Source of the DNA: Clostridium frigidicarnis
GTDB taxonomy: Bacteria; Bacillota; Clostridia; Clostridiales; Clostridiaceae
NCBI RefSeq assembly: GCF_900111985.1
Contig: NZ_FOKI01000033.1
Coordinates: forward strand, 1-35,415
Direction of reading: 5' to 3'
Length of the DNA stretch: 35,415 nucleotides
Part shown: positions 8,224 to 15,933 of the stretch, piece after piece
Position numbering within the stretch: the stretch's first letter is position 1
Layout: every line of letters begins with the position of its first letter
The notes under the pieces: generated by a model
What the model was told of the DNA's origin: nothing
Seen by the model: the letters and a program-made list of their open reading frames with translations, nothing else
Database searches by the model: none
Position numbers and translations under genes: made by a program

Positions 8224-9849
8224 ATGAGTGCTATAGTATTATTAGTAGGAGCCGTGGTGATTTTTATTGTTGCATATTTGACATATGGTTCATGGCTAGC
8301 CAAAAAGTGGGGGATAGATTTAAAGAGAGAAACACCTGCACATACTAAATTTGACAATGTAGACTATGTTCCAGCAGATGCAAGAATTTTACTTGGGCAT
8401 CACTTTTCATCAATTGCAGGGGCAGGACCTATAACAGGACCGATTGTTGCATCTGTTTTTGGGTGGTTACCAGTTTATCTATGGATACTTTTGGGAAGTA
8501 TTTTTGTTGGTGGGGTTCATGATTTTGGAGCATTATTTGCATCAATAAGACATGATGGAAAAAGCATTGGAGAAATAATACACAAAACACTAGGTAAAAA
8601 AGGAAAATTACTTTTCAACATTTTTGCATGGGCAACATTGACATTAGTTGTTGCTGCATTTACAGATATATGTGCAGGTTCATTTGCTTATAATGCACAA
8701 GATCCAACTAATTTAGCAGGGGCACAAGCTGGTACAGCATCAATGTTATTTATAATATTAGCTGTTTGTTTTGGATTCTTTGTAAATAAAAAGGGAAAAA
8801 GTGTAGGCTCATCTACAGTAATAGGGGTAACAGCGCTATTTTTATGCATATGGATAGGATATATATTTCCAGTAATAAAATTGTCTAAGGGTTTATGGAT
8901 GGTAGTGTTAATAATTTATATAGCGGCAGCATCTATATTGCCAGTTTGGATATTATTACAACCAAGAGATTATCTATGCTCATTTTTACTTTATTCTATG
9001 TTGGTTTTGGGAATTGTAGGAATTTTATTTAGCAAACCGAATATGCAAATACCTGCATTTCAAGGATTTATAAATTCTAGTGGGGAAACATTGTTCCCAT
9101 TTTTATTTGTAACAGTTGCTTGTGGTGCAGTGTCAGGATTCCATTCATTAATAGGTTCAGGTACATCTTCTAAGCAAATAAACAAGGAAGGTGATGCAAA
9201 ACTTATAGGATATGGAGCTATGTTGATAGAAGGAATAGTTGCAGTAGTTGCATTAATTGCAGTAGGTGCATTTGCTAAATCAGAGGGAGCACCAGCTACA
9301 GTCTTTGCAAATGGTATAGCTAATTTTATGAATAGCTTTGGAGTGCCAATTGAAATTGGTAGAGTATTTATATTATTAACATTTTCAGCATTTGCTTTAA
9401 CAAGTTTAGATTCAGCAACAAGAATTGGAAGATATATTTTCCAAGAAACCTTCTCAGAATCTAAAGGGAAGGTTAAAGAGATATGCACAAATAAATGGTT
9501 TGCAACATTGATTACGATAGCAGTGTCAGGTGGACTTACATTATACGGATATAATAAAATATGGCCAATATTTGGTGCTGCAAATCAATTGTTAGCGGCA
9601 TTAGCATTGCTAGCATTAAGTGCGTGGCTGTTAAAAATAGGAAGAAAATATGCCGTGGCTTTAATACCAATGGTATTTATGTTTATTGTAACAATAACAG
9701 CATTAGTAATTTTAATATATCAAAATCTGTTTACAGGTGGAAGTATAGTGCTAGGAATTTTAGGCTTGTTATTATTAATAGTTGCGGCTTTATTGTTAAG
9801 AGAGGCATATAATCAATTAATAAGAAATAGAAAATCAAAAACAGCATAG
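8224..9849 (+). CDS. cstA: CstA family carbon-starvation/pyruvate or peptide transporter
   Basis: This is a 541-aa polytopic membrane protein of the CstA family, which takes up pyruvate or peptides during carbon limitation. Diagnostic stretches include DYVPADARILLGHHFSSIAG, GPITGPIVA, GGVHDFGALFAS, SGFHSLIGSGTSSKQ and FALTSLDSATRIGRY. More than a dozen hydrophobic segments are visible. It is shorter than the roughly 700-aa enterobacterial CstA and matches the compact Firmicutes form. GGGGGT precedes the ATG. A small gene follows after 73 bp, and a hairpin lies between them. The substrate is not determined by sequence. Confidence 0.92.
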   Translation: MSAIVLLVGAVVIFIVAYLTYGSWLAKKWGIDLKRETPAHTKFDNVDYVPADARILLGHHFSSIAGAGPITGPIVASVFGWLPVYLWILLGSIFVGGVHDFGALFASIRHDGKSIGEIIHKTLGKKGKLLFNIFAWATLTLVVAAFTDICAGSFAYNAQDPTNLAGAQAGTASMLFIILAVCFGFFVNKKGKSVGSSTVIGVTALFLCIWIGYIFPVIKLSKGLWMVVLIIYIAAASILPVWILLQPRDYLCSFLLYSMLVLGIVGILFSKPNMQIPAFQGFINSSGETLFPFLFVTVACGAVSGFHSLIGSGTSSKQINKEGDAKLIGYGAMLIEGIVAVVALIAVGAFAKSEGAPATVFANGIANFMNSFGVPIEIGRVFILLTFSAFALTSLDSATRIGRYIFQETFSESKGKVKEICTNKWFATLITIAVSGGLTLYGYNKIWPIFGAANQLLAALALLALSAWLLKIGRKYAVALIPMVFMFIVTITALVILIYQNLFTGGSIVLGILGLLLLIVAALLLREAYNQLIRNRKSKTA

Positions 9850-9865
9850 AAATATAAGCTAAATT

Positions 9866-9895
9866 GAGGGCAATGGAAAAGGGGAGGTTGCCCTC
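9866..9895 (+). other. Intercistronic hairpin between cstA and the following gene
   Basis: GAGGGCAA (9866-9873) pairs with TTGCCCTC (9888-9895) without a following T tract. This looks more like an RNA processing or stability element, or a weak attenuator, than a strong terminator. Confidence 0.5.
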
Positions 9896-9922
9896 TGTTC
9901 TATCTTAAAAATGGGGGATTTA

Positions 9923-10414
9923 ATGAATAAGAAAGAATATTTAAATAAATTAGAAAAGAAGTATGAAAATTACTTTAAGATATATAAGAATAAAAATGTT
10001 TTAGGGGAGAATATAGATTTAGTTGCCCATTATTATGAAGAGGCAGGTAGAACATTTATAACTCAAAAGGATATTATAGATAGGTTTGAAATTAATGAGT
10101 ATTGTTTAGTAAAAACATTTGAAAAAATTGACAATAGTATATTTGAAAACTTTTGTGATTATGGTAAAAAACTTACTAAAGACTTGGTAAAACCACATTC
10201 TGAGCATAGAAGTAGTGTAATAACATTAGTAATGATAAGTGACAATCTACTAAAAGAAAACACATTAAAATTGCTTGGGAAATTTAAATACACAAAGTAT
10301 TATAAGTTTTATTTTCATGGATTTAGCCAGGTTAAAGTTGTATTAGTTGATTTATTTAATAACAGAGTTTATTGTAGTAAAAATGCTAAATTATTAAAAA
10401 AAACATATAGTTAA
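9923..10414 (+). CDS. Hypothetical protein downstream of cstA
   Basis: This 163-aa protein is lysine- and tyrosine-rich and soluble, with no signal peptide or membrane segment. I do not recognise a characterised family; it may be one of the small clostridial domains of unknown function. Notable parts are a helical N-terminus (residues 1-40), YYEEAGRTFITQKDIIDRFE, and a C-terminal beta-rich part with KYYKFYFHGFSQVKVVLVDL. An in-frame ATG at 9911 exists, but GGGGGA at 9913-9918 is a ribosome binding site for the ATG at 9923. Its position 73 bp after cstA on the same strand suggests co-transcription, hence a possible role linked to that transporter. Confidence 0.7.
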   Translation: MNKKEYLNKLEKKYENYFKIYKNKNVLGENIDLVAHYYEEAGRTFITQKDIIDRFEINEYCLVKTFEKIDNSIFENFCDYGKKLTKDLVKPHSEHRSSVITLVMISDNLLKENTLKLLGKFKYTKYYKFYFHGFSQVKVVLVDLFNNRVYCSKNAKLLKKTYS

Positions 10415-10480
10415 GAAGAAAAGTGGATGTTAGAAGATTAAGTAAATTTTAATTTGATTTAAAATTTTGAAAAATAAGTC

Positions 10481-10512
10481 TTGACATGAAATGAATATGG
10501 GTATATTATAAT
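10481..10512 (+). promoter_or_regulatory. Sigma-A type promoter of the T-box/brnQ transcript
   Basis: TTGACA at 10481-10486 is followed after 17 bp by TATTAT (10504-10509), overlapping a TATAAT at 10507-10512. It lies about 30-60 bp before the T-box stem I. Confidence 0.75.
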
Positions 10513-10537
10513 AAACAATAATTAAAATAAATTCTAT

Positions 10538-10812
10538 GAAGAGAAAAAGTAGGTATTATTTTTGTTCCACAGAGAGTTGGCATTTTGCTGTAAGCCAATG
10601 TTCAAGATATACCGAAAATCATCTCTGAGAAGCAAAGCTGAACTTAATTTTTGTAAGCTTTGACGGAGTCTTTCACCGTTAAAAGATAAGCGTATTGATA
10701 GGTACGTAACTAAGTGCTATAAAAGGTTTATTTGTTATAAGCTATTTTATAGAATTAGGGTGGTAACGCGGTTTATTCCCGTCCCTTGTTTTTTCAAGGG
10801 ACGGTTTTTTTT
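10538..10812 (+). ncRNA. T-box leader, probably tRNA-Ile responsive, upstream of brnQ
   Basis: The conserved T-box AGGGTGGTAACGCGG is at 10757-10771, followed by a strong terminator at 10779-10812 (CCGTCCCTT / AAGGGACGG, then T8). Upstream, stem I is closed by CAGAGA (10570-10575) and TCTCTG (10622-10627). The 3' side of the specifier loop reads GAAAATCA just before that closing strand, which places ATC (Ile, 10618-10620, followed by A) as the specifier codon. Uncharged tRNA-Ile would stabilise the antiterminator and let brnQ be transcribed. The specifier is read by eye; AAT (Asn) is a less likely register because T-box specifiers usually end in C and the target is a branched-chain amino acid carrier. 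Confidence 0.92.
10779..10812 (+). terminator. T-box terminator hairpin
   Basis: This GC-rich stem followed by eight T is the regulated terminator of the T-box leader, mutually exclusive with the antiterminator formed by the T-box sequence. Confidence 0.9.
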
Positions 10813-10841
10813 ATGTATTTATATGTAAAGGTGGCGATAGT

Positions 10842-10907
10842 ATGGACAATGAAGATGGTATTATTAGTAAACAAAAGGAATGTTTAAAAAATCATTATGT
10901 ATTTTAA
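10842..10907 (+). CDS. Possible 21-residue small ORF between the T-box and brnQ
   Basis: An ATG-initiated reading frame of 21 codons (starts MDNEDGIIS, ends KNHYVF) is preceded by AAGGTGG at a usable distance. It lies after the T-box terminator and ends about 30 bp before brnQ. No family is recognised; it may be a chance ORF or a vestige of a former gene. Confidence 0.25.
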   Translation: MDNEDGIISKQKECLKNHYVF

Positions 10908-10938
10908 TTGCAAAATATGAACAAGGGGGACATTTAAA

Positions 10939-12285
10939 ATGAAAAAATTATCAAAAAAAGATTTGTTATTTATAGGATTAATGCTTTTTTCACTATTCTT
11001 TGGAGCAGGAAATTTGATATTTCCTCCATTCTTAGGTCAATCAGCAGGTGAAAAAACTTGGATGGCAATGGGAGCCTTTTTTATAACAGCAGTAGGATTT
11101 CCAGTTTTAGGAGTAGTAGCAGTTGCTAAATCTGGTGGATTAACCAATTTAGCTAAAAGAGTTAATCCAGTGTTTGCAGTAGTTTTTACAGTTTTAATAT
11201 ATTTATCAATAGGACCCTGTTTAGGAATTCCAAGAGCAGGTAGTTTACCTTTTGAAATGGCAGTATCACCATATTTACCACAGAGTATATCAAAAAGCTT
11301 AGCATTATTAGCATATACATTTGTATTTTTTAGTGTGGCTTATTGGCTTTCACTATCTCCAGCCAAGTTAGTTGATCGTATGGGGAAGGTTTTAACACCA
11401 AGTTTGTTAGTTTTAATTTTGACAATGTTTCTAGGATCTTTATTTAAACCATTAGGTAACTATAGTATAGCAACAGGAGAATATTTAACGTCACCATTTG
11501 CTAAAGGATTTTTAGATGGATATTTAACAATGGACACAATAGCAGCTTTAAACTTTGGAATAGTTATTGCATTGGCAATAAAATCTAGAGGAATTAAAGA
11601 TGAAAAAGTAGTAGTTTCAACATCAATAAAAGCTGGAGTAATAGCGGGAAGTTTACTAGTGCTTATTTATTCAATGCTTGCACATTTAGGAGCAACTAGT
11701 AGTGGAAAATTTGGAATAGCTGAAAATGGAGCACAGACTTTAACAAATGTTACAAGCTACATATTTGGAAAACCAGGGGCTTTATTATTAGCACTTATAT
11801 TTACTCTAGCTTGCTTGACAACTAGTGTTGGTCTTATAACTTCATGTAGTCAATACTTTGGAACATTAACAAATAAAATATCGTATAAAAATTGGGTAAG
11901 AATACTATCTATTTCTAGTATGGTTCTTGCTAATATGGGATTAACAAAGATTCTTGCAATATCAGTACCAGTAGTAAATGCAATTTATCCAATATCAATA
12001 ATGCTTATAGTACTTGCAATGTTAGATAGCTTATTTAAAGAAAGTTCAATAGTGTATTCCTTAACTATATTGTTTACAGGAGTTATAAGTGTTGTTGAGG
12101 CATTAGATCAAGTAGGCGTAAAATTAGGTGTTGTTACAAATTTATTAAGTAGGTTACCTCTCTATGAAAAAGGTTTAGGGTGGGTACTGCCAGCAGTATT
12201 GGGAATGATATTAGGTTTAGGATTTAAGGTTATAAAAGAAAAAGTGGTAGATATTGAAGTAGGTAAGAATGTTAATGTGGAGTAG
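10939..12285 (+). CDS. brnQ: Branched-chain amino acid carrier BrnQ (copy 1, T-box controlled)
   Basis: This is a 448-aa LIVCS-family transporter taking up isoleucine, leucine and valine with a cation. The N-terminus FFGAGNLIFPPFLGQSAG is the family signature, and about twelve membrane segments follow. Further marks are GIPRAGSLPFE, GYLTMDTIAALNFG and LACLTTSVGLI. GGGGGA lies before the ATG. The isoleucine-type T-box upstream implies induction when charged tRNA-Ile is scarce. A second brnQ at 30756 shares the signature but has no T-box. Confidence 0.95.
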   Translation: MKKLSKKDLLFIGLMLFSLFFGAGNLIFPPFLGQSAGEKTWMAMGAFFITAVGFPVLGVVAVAKSGGLTNLAKRVNPVFAVVFTVLIYLSIGPCLGIPRAGSLPFEMAVSPYLPQSISKSLALLAYTFVFFSVAYWLSLSPAKLVDRMGKVLTPSLLVLILTMFLGSLFKPLGNYSIATGEYLTSPFAKGFLDGYLTMDTIAALNFGIVIALAIKSRGIKDEKVVVSTSIKAGVIAGSLLVLIYSMLAHLGATSSGKFGIAENGAQTLTNVTSYIFGKPGALLLALIFTLACLTTSVGLITSCSQYFGTLTNKISYKNWVRILSISSMVLANMGLTKILAISVPVVNAIYPISIMLIVLAMLDSLFKESSIVYSLTILFTGVISVVEALDQVGVKLGVVTNLLSRLPLYEKGLGWVLPAVLGMILGLGFKVIKEKVVDIEVGKNVNVE

Positions 12286-12412
12286 TGATAATATTTTTAA
12301 TATACAAAATATTAAAAATAATTTTATGTGTTTATCTAGTTTAAATATGTACTAGTTAATTTATTTGATACTAGTAAAAATATATATTTAAAAATAAAAA
12401 ACCTTTATAAGG

Positions 12413-12520
12413 AAGAAAGATATTTATCAGCAGTATTATCTATTTTTACTTTGGCTATTGGGATATCAGGATATGGACAAATTAAATTAAAAAAATTCAA
12501 GAAGAGTTATATGAAAGAAC
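12413..12520 (+). pseudogene. Degraded yxeA-like gene remnant
   Basis: The first 65 or so bases align to the start of the intact yxeA-like gene at 5271-5333 (shared blocks TCAGCAGTATTA and CAGGAT), with a 2-base insertion near the 5' end and a lost ATG. By eye about 80% of positions agree. The segment CAAGAAGAGTTATATGAAA (12498-12516) then resembles 5580-5598 of the same gene, so the middle appears deleted. It cannot encode a working lipoprotein. Confidence 0.65.
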
Positions 12521-12663
12521 ATTAGTAGAATTATGATTTTAAATTAAATATAGTGCAATTTTGAAAGTATTAATTACCTTAAATAGTAGTTAGTACTTTT
12601 ATTTTTTTATAGAGTGTAGGTGGTGAGACATTCTGTTATGATAATATTACATTTGTCATGGTG

Positions 12664-12704
12664 AAAAGGTGATTTTTCTAACTAACTAGAGAATCACTTT
12701 TTTT
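12664..12704 (+). terminator. Terminator-like hairpin in the decayed region
   Basis: AAAAGGTGATT pairs with AATCACTTTTTT (one G-T pair), followed by T. It probably served the lost gene upstream. Confidence 0.65.
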
Positions 12705-13149
12705 ATATAATAAAATTAGAAAGTATAAGAAAATTAATTAATTGAATATAGTGGACTTTTCTATAATAGAATGAATTTTCATTTAGTGGTGTTAGTTCAA
12801 CCACATGAACGTTAGATGAGTTAGTCTAGAAGGGAAACCATCATATAAAGATAAACTGATAATACAGAATATTACAAAAAAAGTATATGTAAAAGGTGTA
12901 TAATACAATTAGCATTTTTTATAAGTAAATATGGATTATATGTAGCTTATTCTAAGGCATTTAATAAAAGAAAATATAGATATATTTTCAGATATCAGAA
13001 AAAGGATAAGAAAATGATAAAATTCAGAATTCACTGAGTCAACTATATGTAAAGAATTAAAATAACAAATAAAATTTATGTATTGTATATAGGTATATAG
13101 ATTAATAGAAGAACTCAGAACTAAAAATATAAGGCTAGGGGGAAATAAA

Positions 13150-13692
13150 ATGTTAGAAACAAAAAGATTATTATTAAAATTTCACACTTTAGAAAATCTG
13201 GAGAAGATGAATAGGTGGAATAATGATTCCATTTTATCATATTATGATGATGACGGCCCAGAAGACTTTGAACCAATACCCATTGAAAATACTAAAAAAT
13301 ACATTGAGAGAATTATTAAAAATGATGATGATAGTATTATACGTTTTGGTATTCACAAAAAAGAAAACGATTCATTAATTGGTCTTTGTATGATAGCTTT
13401 TATTGATAATTATAACAAAAGCTGCAAATTTGGAATAACAATAGGGGAGAAAGATCAATGGGGAAAAGGTTATGGAAAAGAAGTTTTAAATGAGATTGTA
13501 AGATATTGCTTTAAAGAATTAGGTATGAATAGAATTGGAGCAGAAGTATACGCGTTCAATGAGCGTTCAATAAAAATGTTTGAAAAGATGGGATTTGTAA
13601 AAGAAGGTATTATAAGACAAGCTGTTTATAAAAAGAATAAATTTGAAGATGAATATATATATGGTTTACTAAAAAGCGAATGGAAGAAATAA
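13150..13692 (+). CDS. GNAT family N-acetyltransferase (RimJ/RimL type)
   Basis: This 180-aa acetyl-CoA-dependent N-acetyltransferase starts with METKRLLL-type sequence (MLETKRLLLKF), typical of the RimJ/RimL/SpeG subgroup. The acetyl-CoA loop (motif A) is EKDQWGKGYGKEVLNEIV around residues 101-118, followed by the GMNRIGAEVYAFNERSIKMFEKMGF motif B region. GGGGGA precedes the ATG. The substrate is unknown. It lies alone upstream of an ABC exporter. Confidence 0.88.
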   Translation: MLETKRLLLKFHTLENLEKMNRWNNDSILSYYDDDGPEDFEPIPIENTKKYIERIIKNDDDSIIRFGIHKKENDSLIGLCMIAFIDNYNKSCKFGITIGEKDQWGKGYGKEVLNEIVRYCFKELGMNRIGAEVYAFNERSIKMFEKMGFVKEGIIRQAVYKKNKFEDEYIYGLLKSEWKK

Positions 13693-13779
13693 TTAATTAA
13701 GTGAATAAACTCGGTTTCAAACTAATGTAAAAATATGTAACTACATATGTGAAGAATAAAAAAATAAGGAGGCGTTAGT

Positions 13780-14703
13780 TTGAAAGCTATAGAAGTTAAG
13801 AATTTAGTTAAGAGTTATGGAAAGGTTAAAGCTGTAGATGATATTTCTTTTTCAATAGAAAAGGGGAAAATATGTGGAATACTTGGACCTAATGGTTCAG
13901 GTAAAACCACAACTATTAAAAGCATATGTAATTTAATAATTCCTGATAAAGGAACAATTAATTTATTAAGAAAAGATAATAAAAAAGCTGTAAACCATAT
14001 ATCAGCACTATTTGAGGGCACTCGAAATCTTTATTGGAGATTGACTCCAAGAGAAAATTTGCGTTACTTTGCAGGTATAAGGGGGTTAGGTGGTAGTAAG
14101 ATAGAACATGATATAGATGTACTTTTAGATAGATTTAATTTAACAGATAAAAAGAATGTAATGGTCAATAATTTATCAAGAGGAATGCAACAGAAAGTTG
14201 CAATAGCTATGACTTTAATATGTGATACAGATATTGTATTGTTAGATGAACCTACCCTTGGACTAGATATTCAAAGTTTTATGGATATAAAGAATGTATT
14301 AGGAGATATAGCTTCTGATATGAATAAAACTGTATTATTAAGTACTCATAATATGAATTTAGTTGAAGATGTATGTAATGATGCTATTATATTAAACAAA
14401 GGGAAAATAGTTGCAAAAGATAGTGTGGAAAAACTTTTAAATATGTTTAAGACCATGACCTATGAAATTGTCTTATCACAAAATCTTTCAAGAGAAAACA
14501 AGATTTATTTATCAAGTTTAAGATATGATTTTTACTTTACTGACCACGATTCCCAAATAGAAATAGATATATTTGATTTAAATGATATATATACCATTAT
14601 AGAAAAATTAAAGGTAAAAGACATTTTGATTAAGGAGATAAAGCAAAAGGATATTGACTTTGAGCGGGTTTATCTAAATCTTACTAGTGGGGAGGGAAAG
14701 TAA
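13780..14703 (+). CDS. ABC-2 type transporter, ATP-binding protein
   Basis: This 307-aa ATPase has Walker A GPNGSGKTTT (about residues 38-47), signature NLSRGMQQK, Walker B IVLLDEPTLGLD and switch histidine STHNM. A C-terminal extension of about 90 aa follows the nucleotide-binding domain, as in drug, bacteriocin or Nat-type exporters. It starts at TTG, supported by AAGGAGG seven bases upstream. The stop codon is directly followed by the start of the permease gene, so the two are translationally coupled. The substrate is unknown. Confidence 0.92.
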   Translation: MKAIEVKNLVKSYGKVKAVDDISFSIEKGKICGILGPNGSGKTTTIKSICNLIIPDKGTINLLRKDNKKAVNHISALFEGTRNLYWRLTPRENLRYFAGIRGLGGSKIEHDIDVLLDRFNLTDKKNVMVNNLSRGMQQKVAIAMTLICDTDIVLLDEPTLGLDIQSFMDIKNVLGDIASDMNKTVLLSTHNMNLVEDVCNDAIILNKGKIVAKDSVEKLLNMFKTMTYEIVLSQNLSRENKIYLSSLRYDFYFTDHDSQIEIDIFDLNDIYTIIEKLKVKDILIKEIKQKDIDFERVYLNLTSGEGK

Positions 14704-15501
14704 TTGAGGAAAGTTTACTATCTATTTAAAGTATCTATGGAGAAATCTATAATAGAATTAATAAGATACAAATTTAACACGATTTCAGATATTTTAAGCT
14801 TTTACGCATTATTTATTTCAATGTTTTTAGGTATTAAAATTTTTGGCAATAGTATGAATGTATCGGCATTTAATTTAGGTAACACTTTAGAAGGATTCGT
14901 AGTTGGATATTTTGTGTGGACAATTATGGTGTCAGCCTACTCAGATACATCCTATAGTATAATAAATGATGCCAGTAGAGGTACACTAGAGCAACTAAGC
15001 ATGTCTAACTTAGGACTTCATAATATATTAATTGTTAGAAGTATCTGCAATTTATTTATGAATTTATTAATATCACTTGTCCTTCTTTTCATTATAATGT
15101 ATACAACTGGGTATTGGATTCATATAAAAATATTCTCTATTTTAATTCCGATATTTATTGGTATATTCAGTATATTAGGCATAGGACTTATCTTTGGAGG
15201 ATTGGCCCTTATATTTAAAAAAATACAATCTATATTAAATATAGTTCAATATTTTCTAATAGTATTACTTCTTCCACTACCTAATAGTTTTGGCAAAATC
15301 ACATCTATTTTAATCCCATTTAGACCATCTAGTAAAATGATCTTTTCAACTATGTTAGAAGGTACGTCTTTTGCTGGATTTTCAATGTTTGACTATGGAT
15401 TGATGATTGGAAATTCTATTATATATTTTGGAATAGGATTATTGATATTTAATTACTGTAGCAAACTAGCAAAAAGAAAAGGTGTGTTAGGACAGTATTA
15501 A
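14704..15501 (+). CDS. ABC-2 type transporter, permease protein
   Basis: This 265-aa membrane protein with about six hydrophobic segments is the partner of the preceding ATPase. The pattern GNTLEGFVVGYFVW, TLEQLSMS and a final long helix is typical of ABC-2 permeases. It starts with TTG immediately after the ATPase stop codon, with GGGGAGGG as ribosome binding site inside the end of the upstream gene. One permease would act as a homodimer. A terminator follows at 15601-15642. Confidence 0.88.
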   Translation: MRKVYYLFKVSMEKSIIELIRYKFNTISDILSFYALFISMFLGIKIFGNSMNVSAFNLGNTLEGFVVGYFVWTIMVSAYSDTSYSIINDASRGTLEQLSMSNLGLHNILIVRSICNLFMNLLISLVLLFIIMYTTGYWIHIKIFSILIPIFIGIFSILGIGLIFGGLALIFKKIQSILNIVQYFLIVLLLPLPNSFGKITSILIPFRPSSKMIFSTMLEGTSFAGFSMFDYGLMIGNSIIYFGIGLLIFNYCSKLAKRKGVLGQY

Positions 15502-15600
15502 ATAATAAATCAGTGTGTTATACGCAAGATTTTTAAGGGGGGATTTATTACTTTTGATTGGATATAAATTATAAATATGTATTTATAAAGAAGATGATAA

Positions 15601-15642
15601 AGTTTTAAATATTACAAGGCTTTTATAATATTTAAAACTTTT
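15601..15642 (+). terminator. Terminator after the ABC exporter genes
   Basis: AGTTTTAAATATTA pairs perfectly with TAATATTTAAAACT (15626-15639), followed by T residues. Confidence 0.75.
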
Positions 15643-15755
15643 ATGGTATTACAAAAAATATTGGATTATTTGTGAGGAGGATATATAGAAAAGTAACGTG
15701 AAAAACAAAATAGATTTTTGATGTTGGTGAAAGTGGATTGATACTTTTGATATAA

Positions 15756-15914
15756 GGCACATTCAAAAAAATAATAAGTCAGTATGCTAGTCTATTTCGT
15801 GCCATACTGCGTCAGTAATATTAGCTAATAGCCTATAATATGAACTAATATAACTTCCTTGTTTAGCACGAAATATACATGGCATCTTTGACTTGTTATT
15901 TTCTTTCATGTGCC
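15756..15914. mobile_element. MITE-like element, long form (159 bp)
   Basis: The ends are imperfect 25-bp inverted repeats: GGCACATTC...AATAATAAGTC on the left and the complement of GACTTGTTATTTTC...ATGTGCC on the right. Flanking TAA on both sides looks like a 3-bp target duplication. A second inverted repeat is nested inside (TATTTCGTGC at 15793-15802, GCACGAAATA at 15866-15875). No reading frame is present. A 67-bp relative with the same ends lies at 18510-18576. Confidence 0.75.
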
Positions 15915-15933
15915 TAAGATGGGGGAGAATAAA

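Larger units (their letters stand above)
12286..13149. other. Decayed 860-bp region between brnQ and a GNAT gene
   Basis: No intact gene is visible. It contains an AT-only inverted repeat just after brnQ (about 12289-12320, possibly a weak terminator), a degraded yxeA copy (12413-12520), and a clear terminator-like hairpin at 12664-12704 with no intact gene in front of it. The rest has frequent stops in all frames. Confidence 0.6.
15502..15933. other. Intergenic region holding a terminator and a MITE-like element
   Basis: No gene is visible in these 432 bp. The content is the terminator at 15601-15642, the MITE-like palindrome at 15756-15914, and the GGGGGAG ribosome binding site of the following gene at 15920-15926. 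Confidence 0.6.

Noticed and set aside
15910-15933. GTG at 15910 as the start of the phosphotransferase-like gene
   Set aside because: It lies within the MITE-like right end and lacks a ribosome binding site; GTG at 15934 has GGGGGAG six bases upstream.
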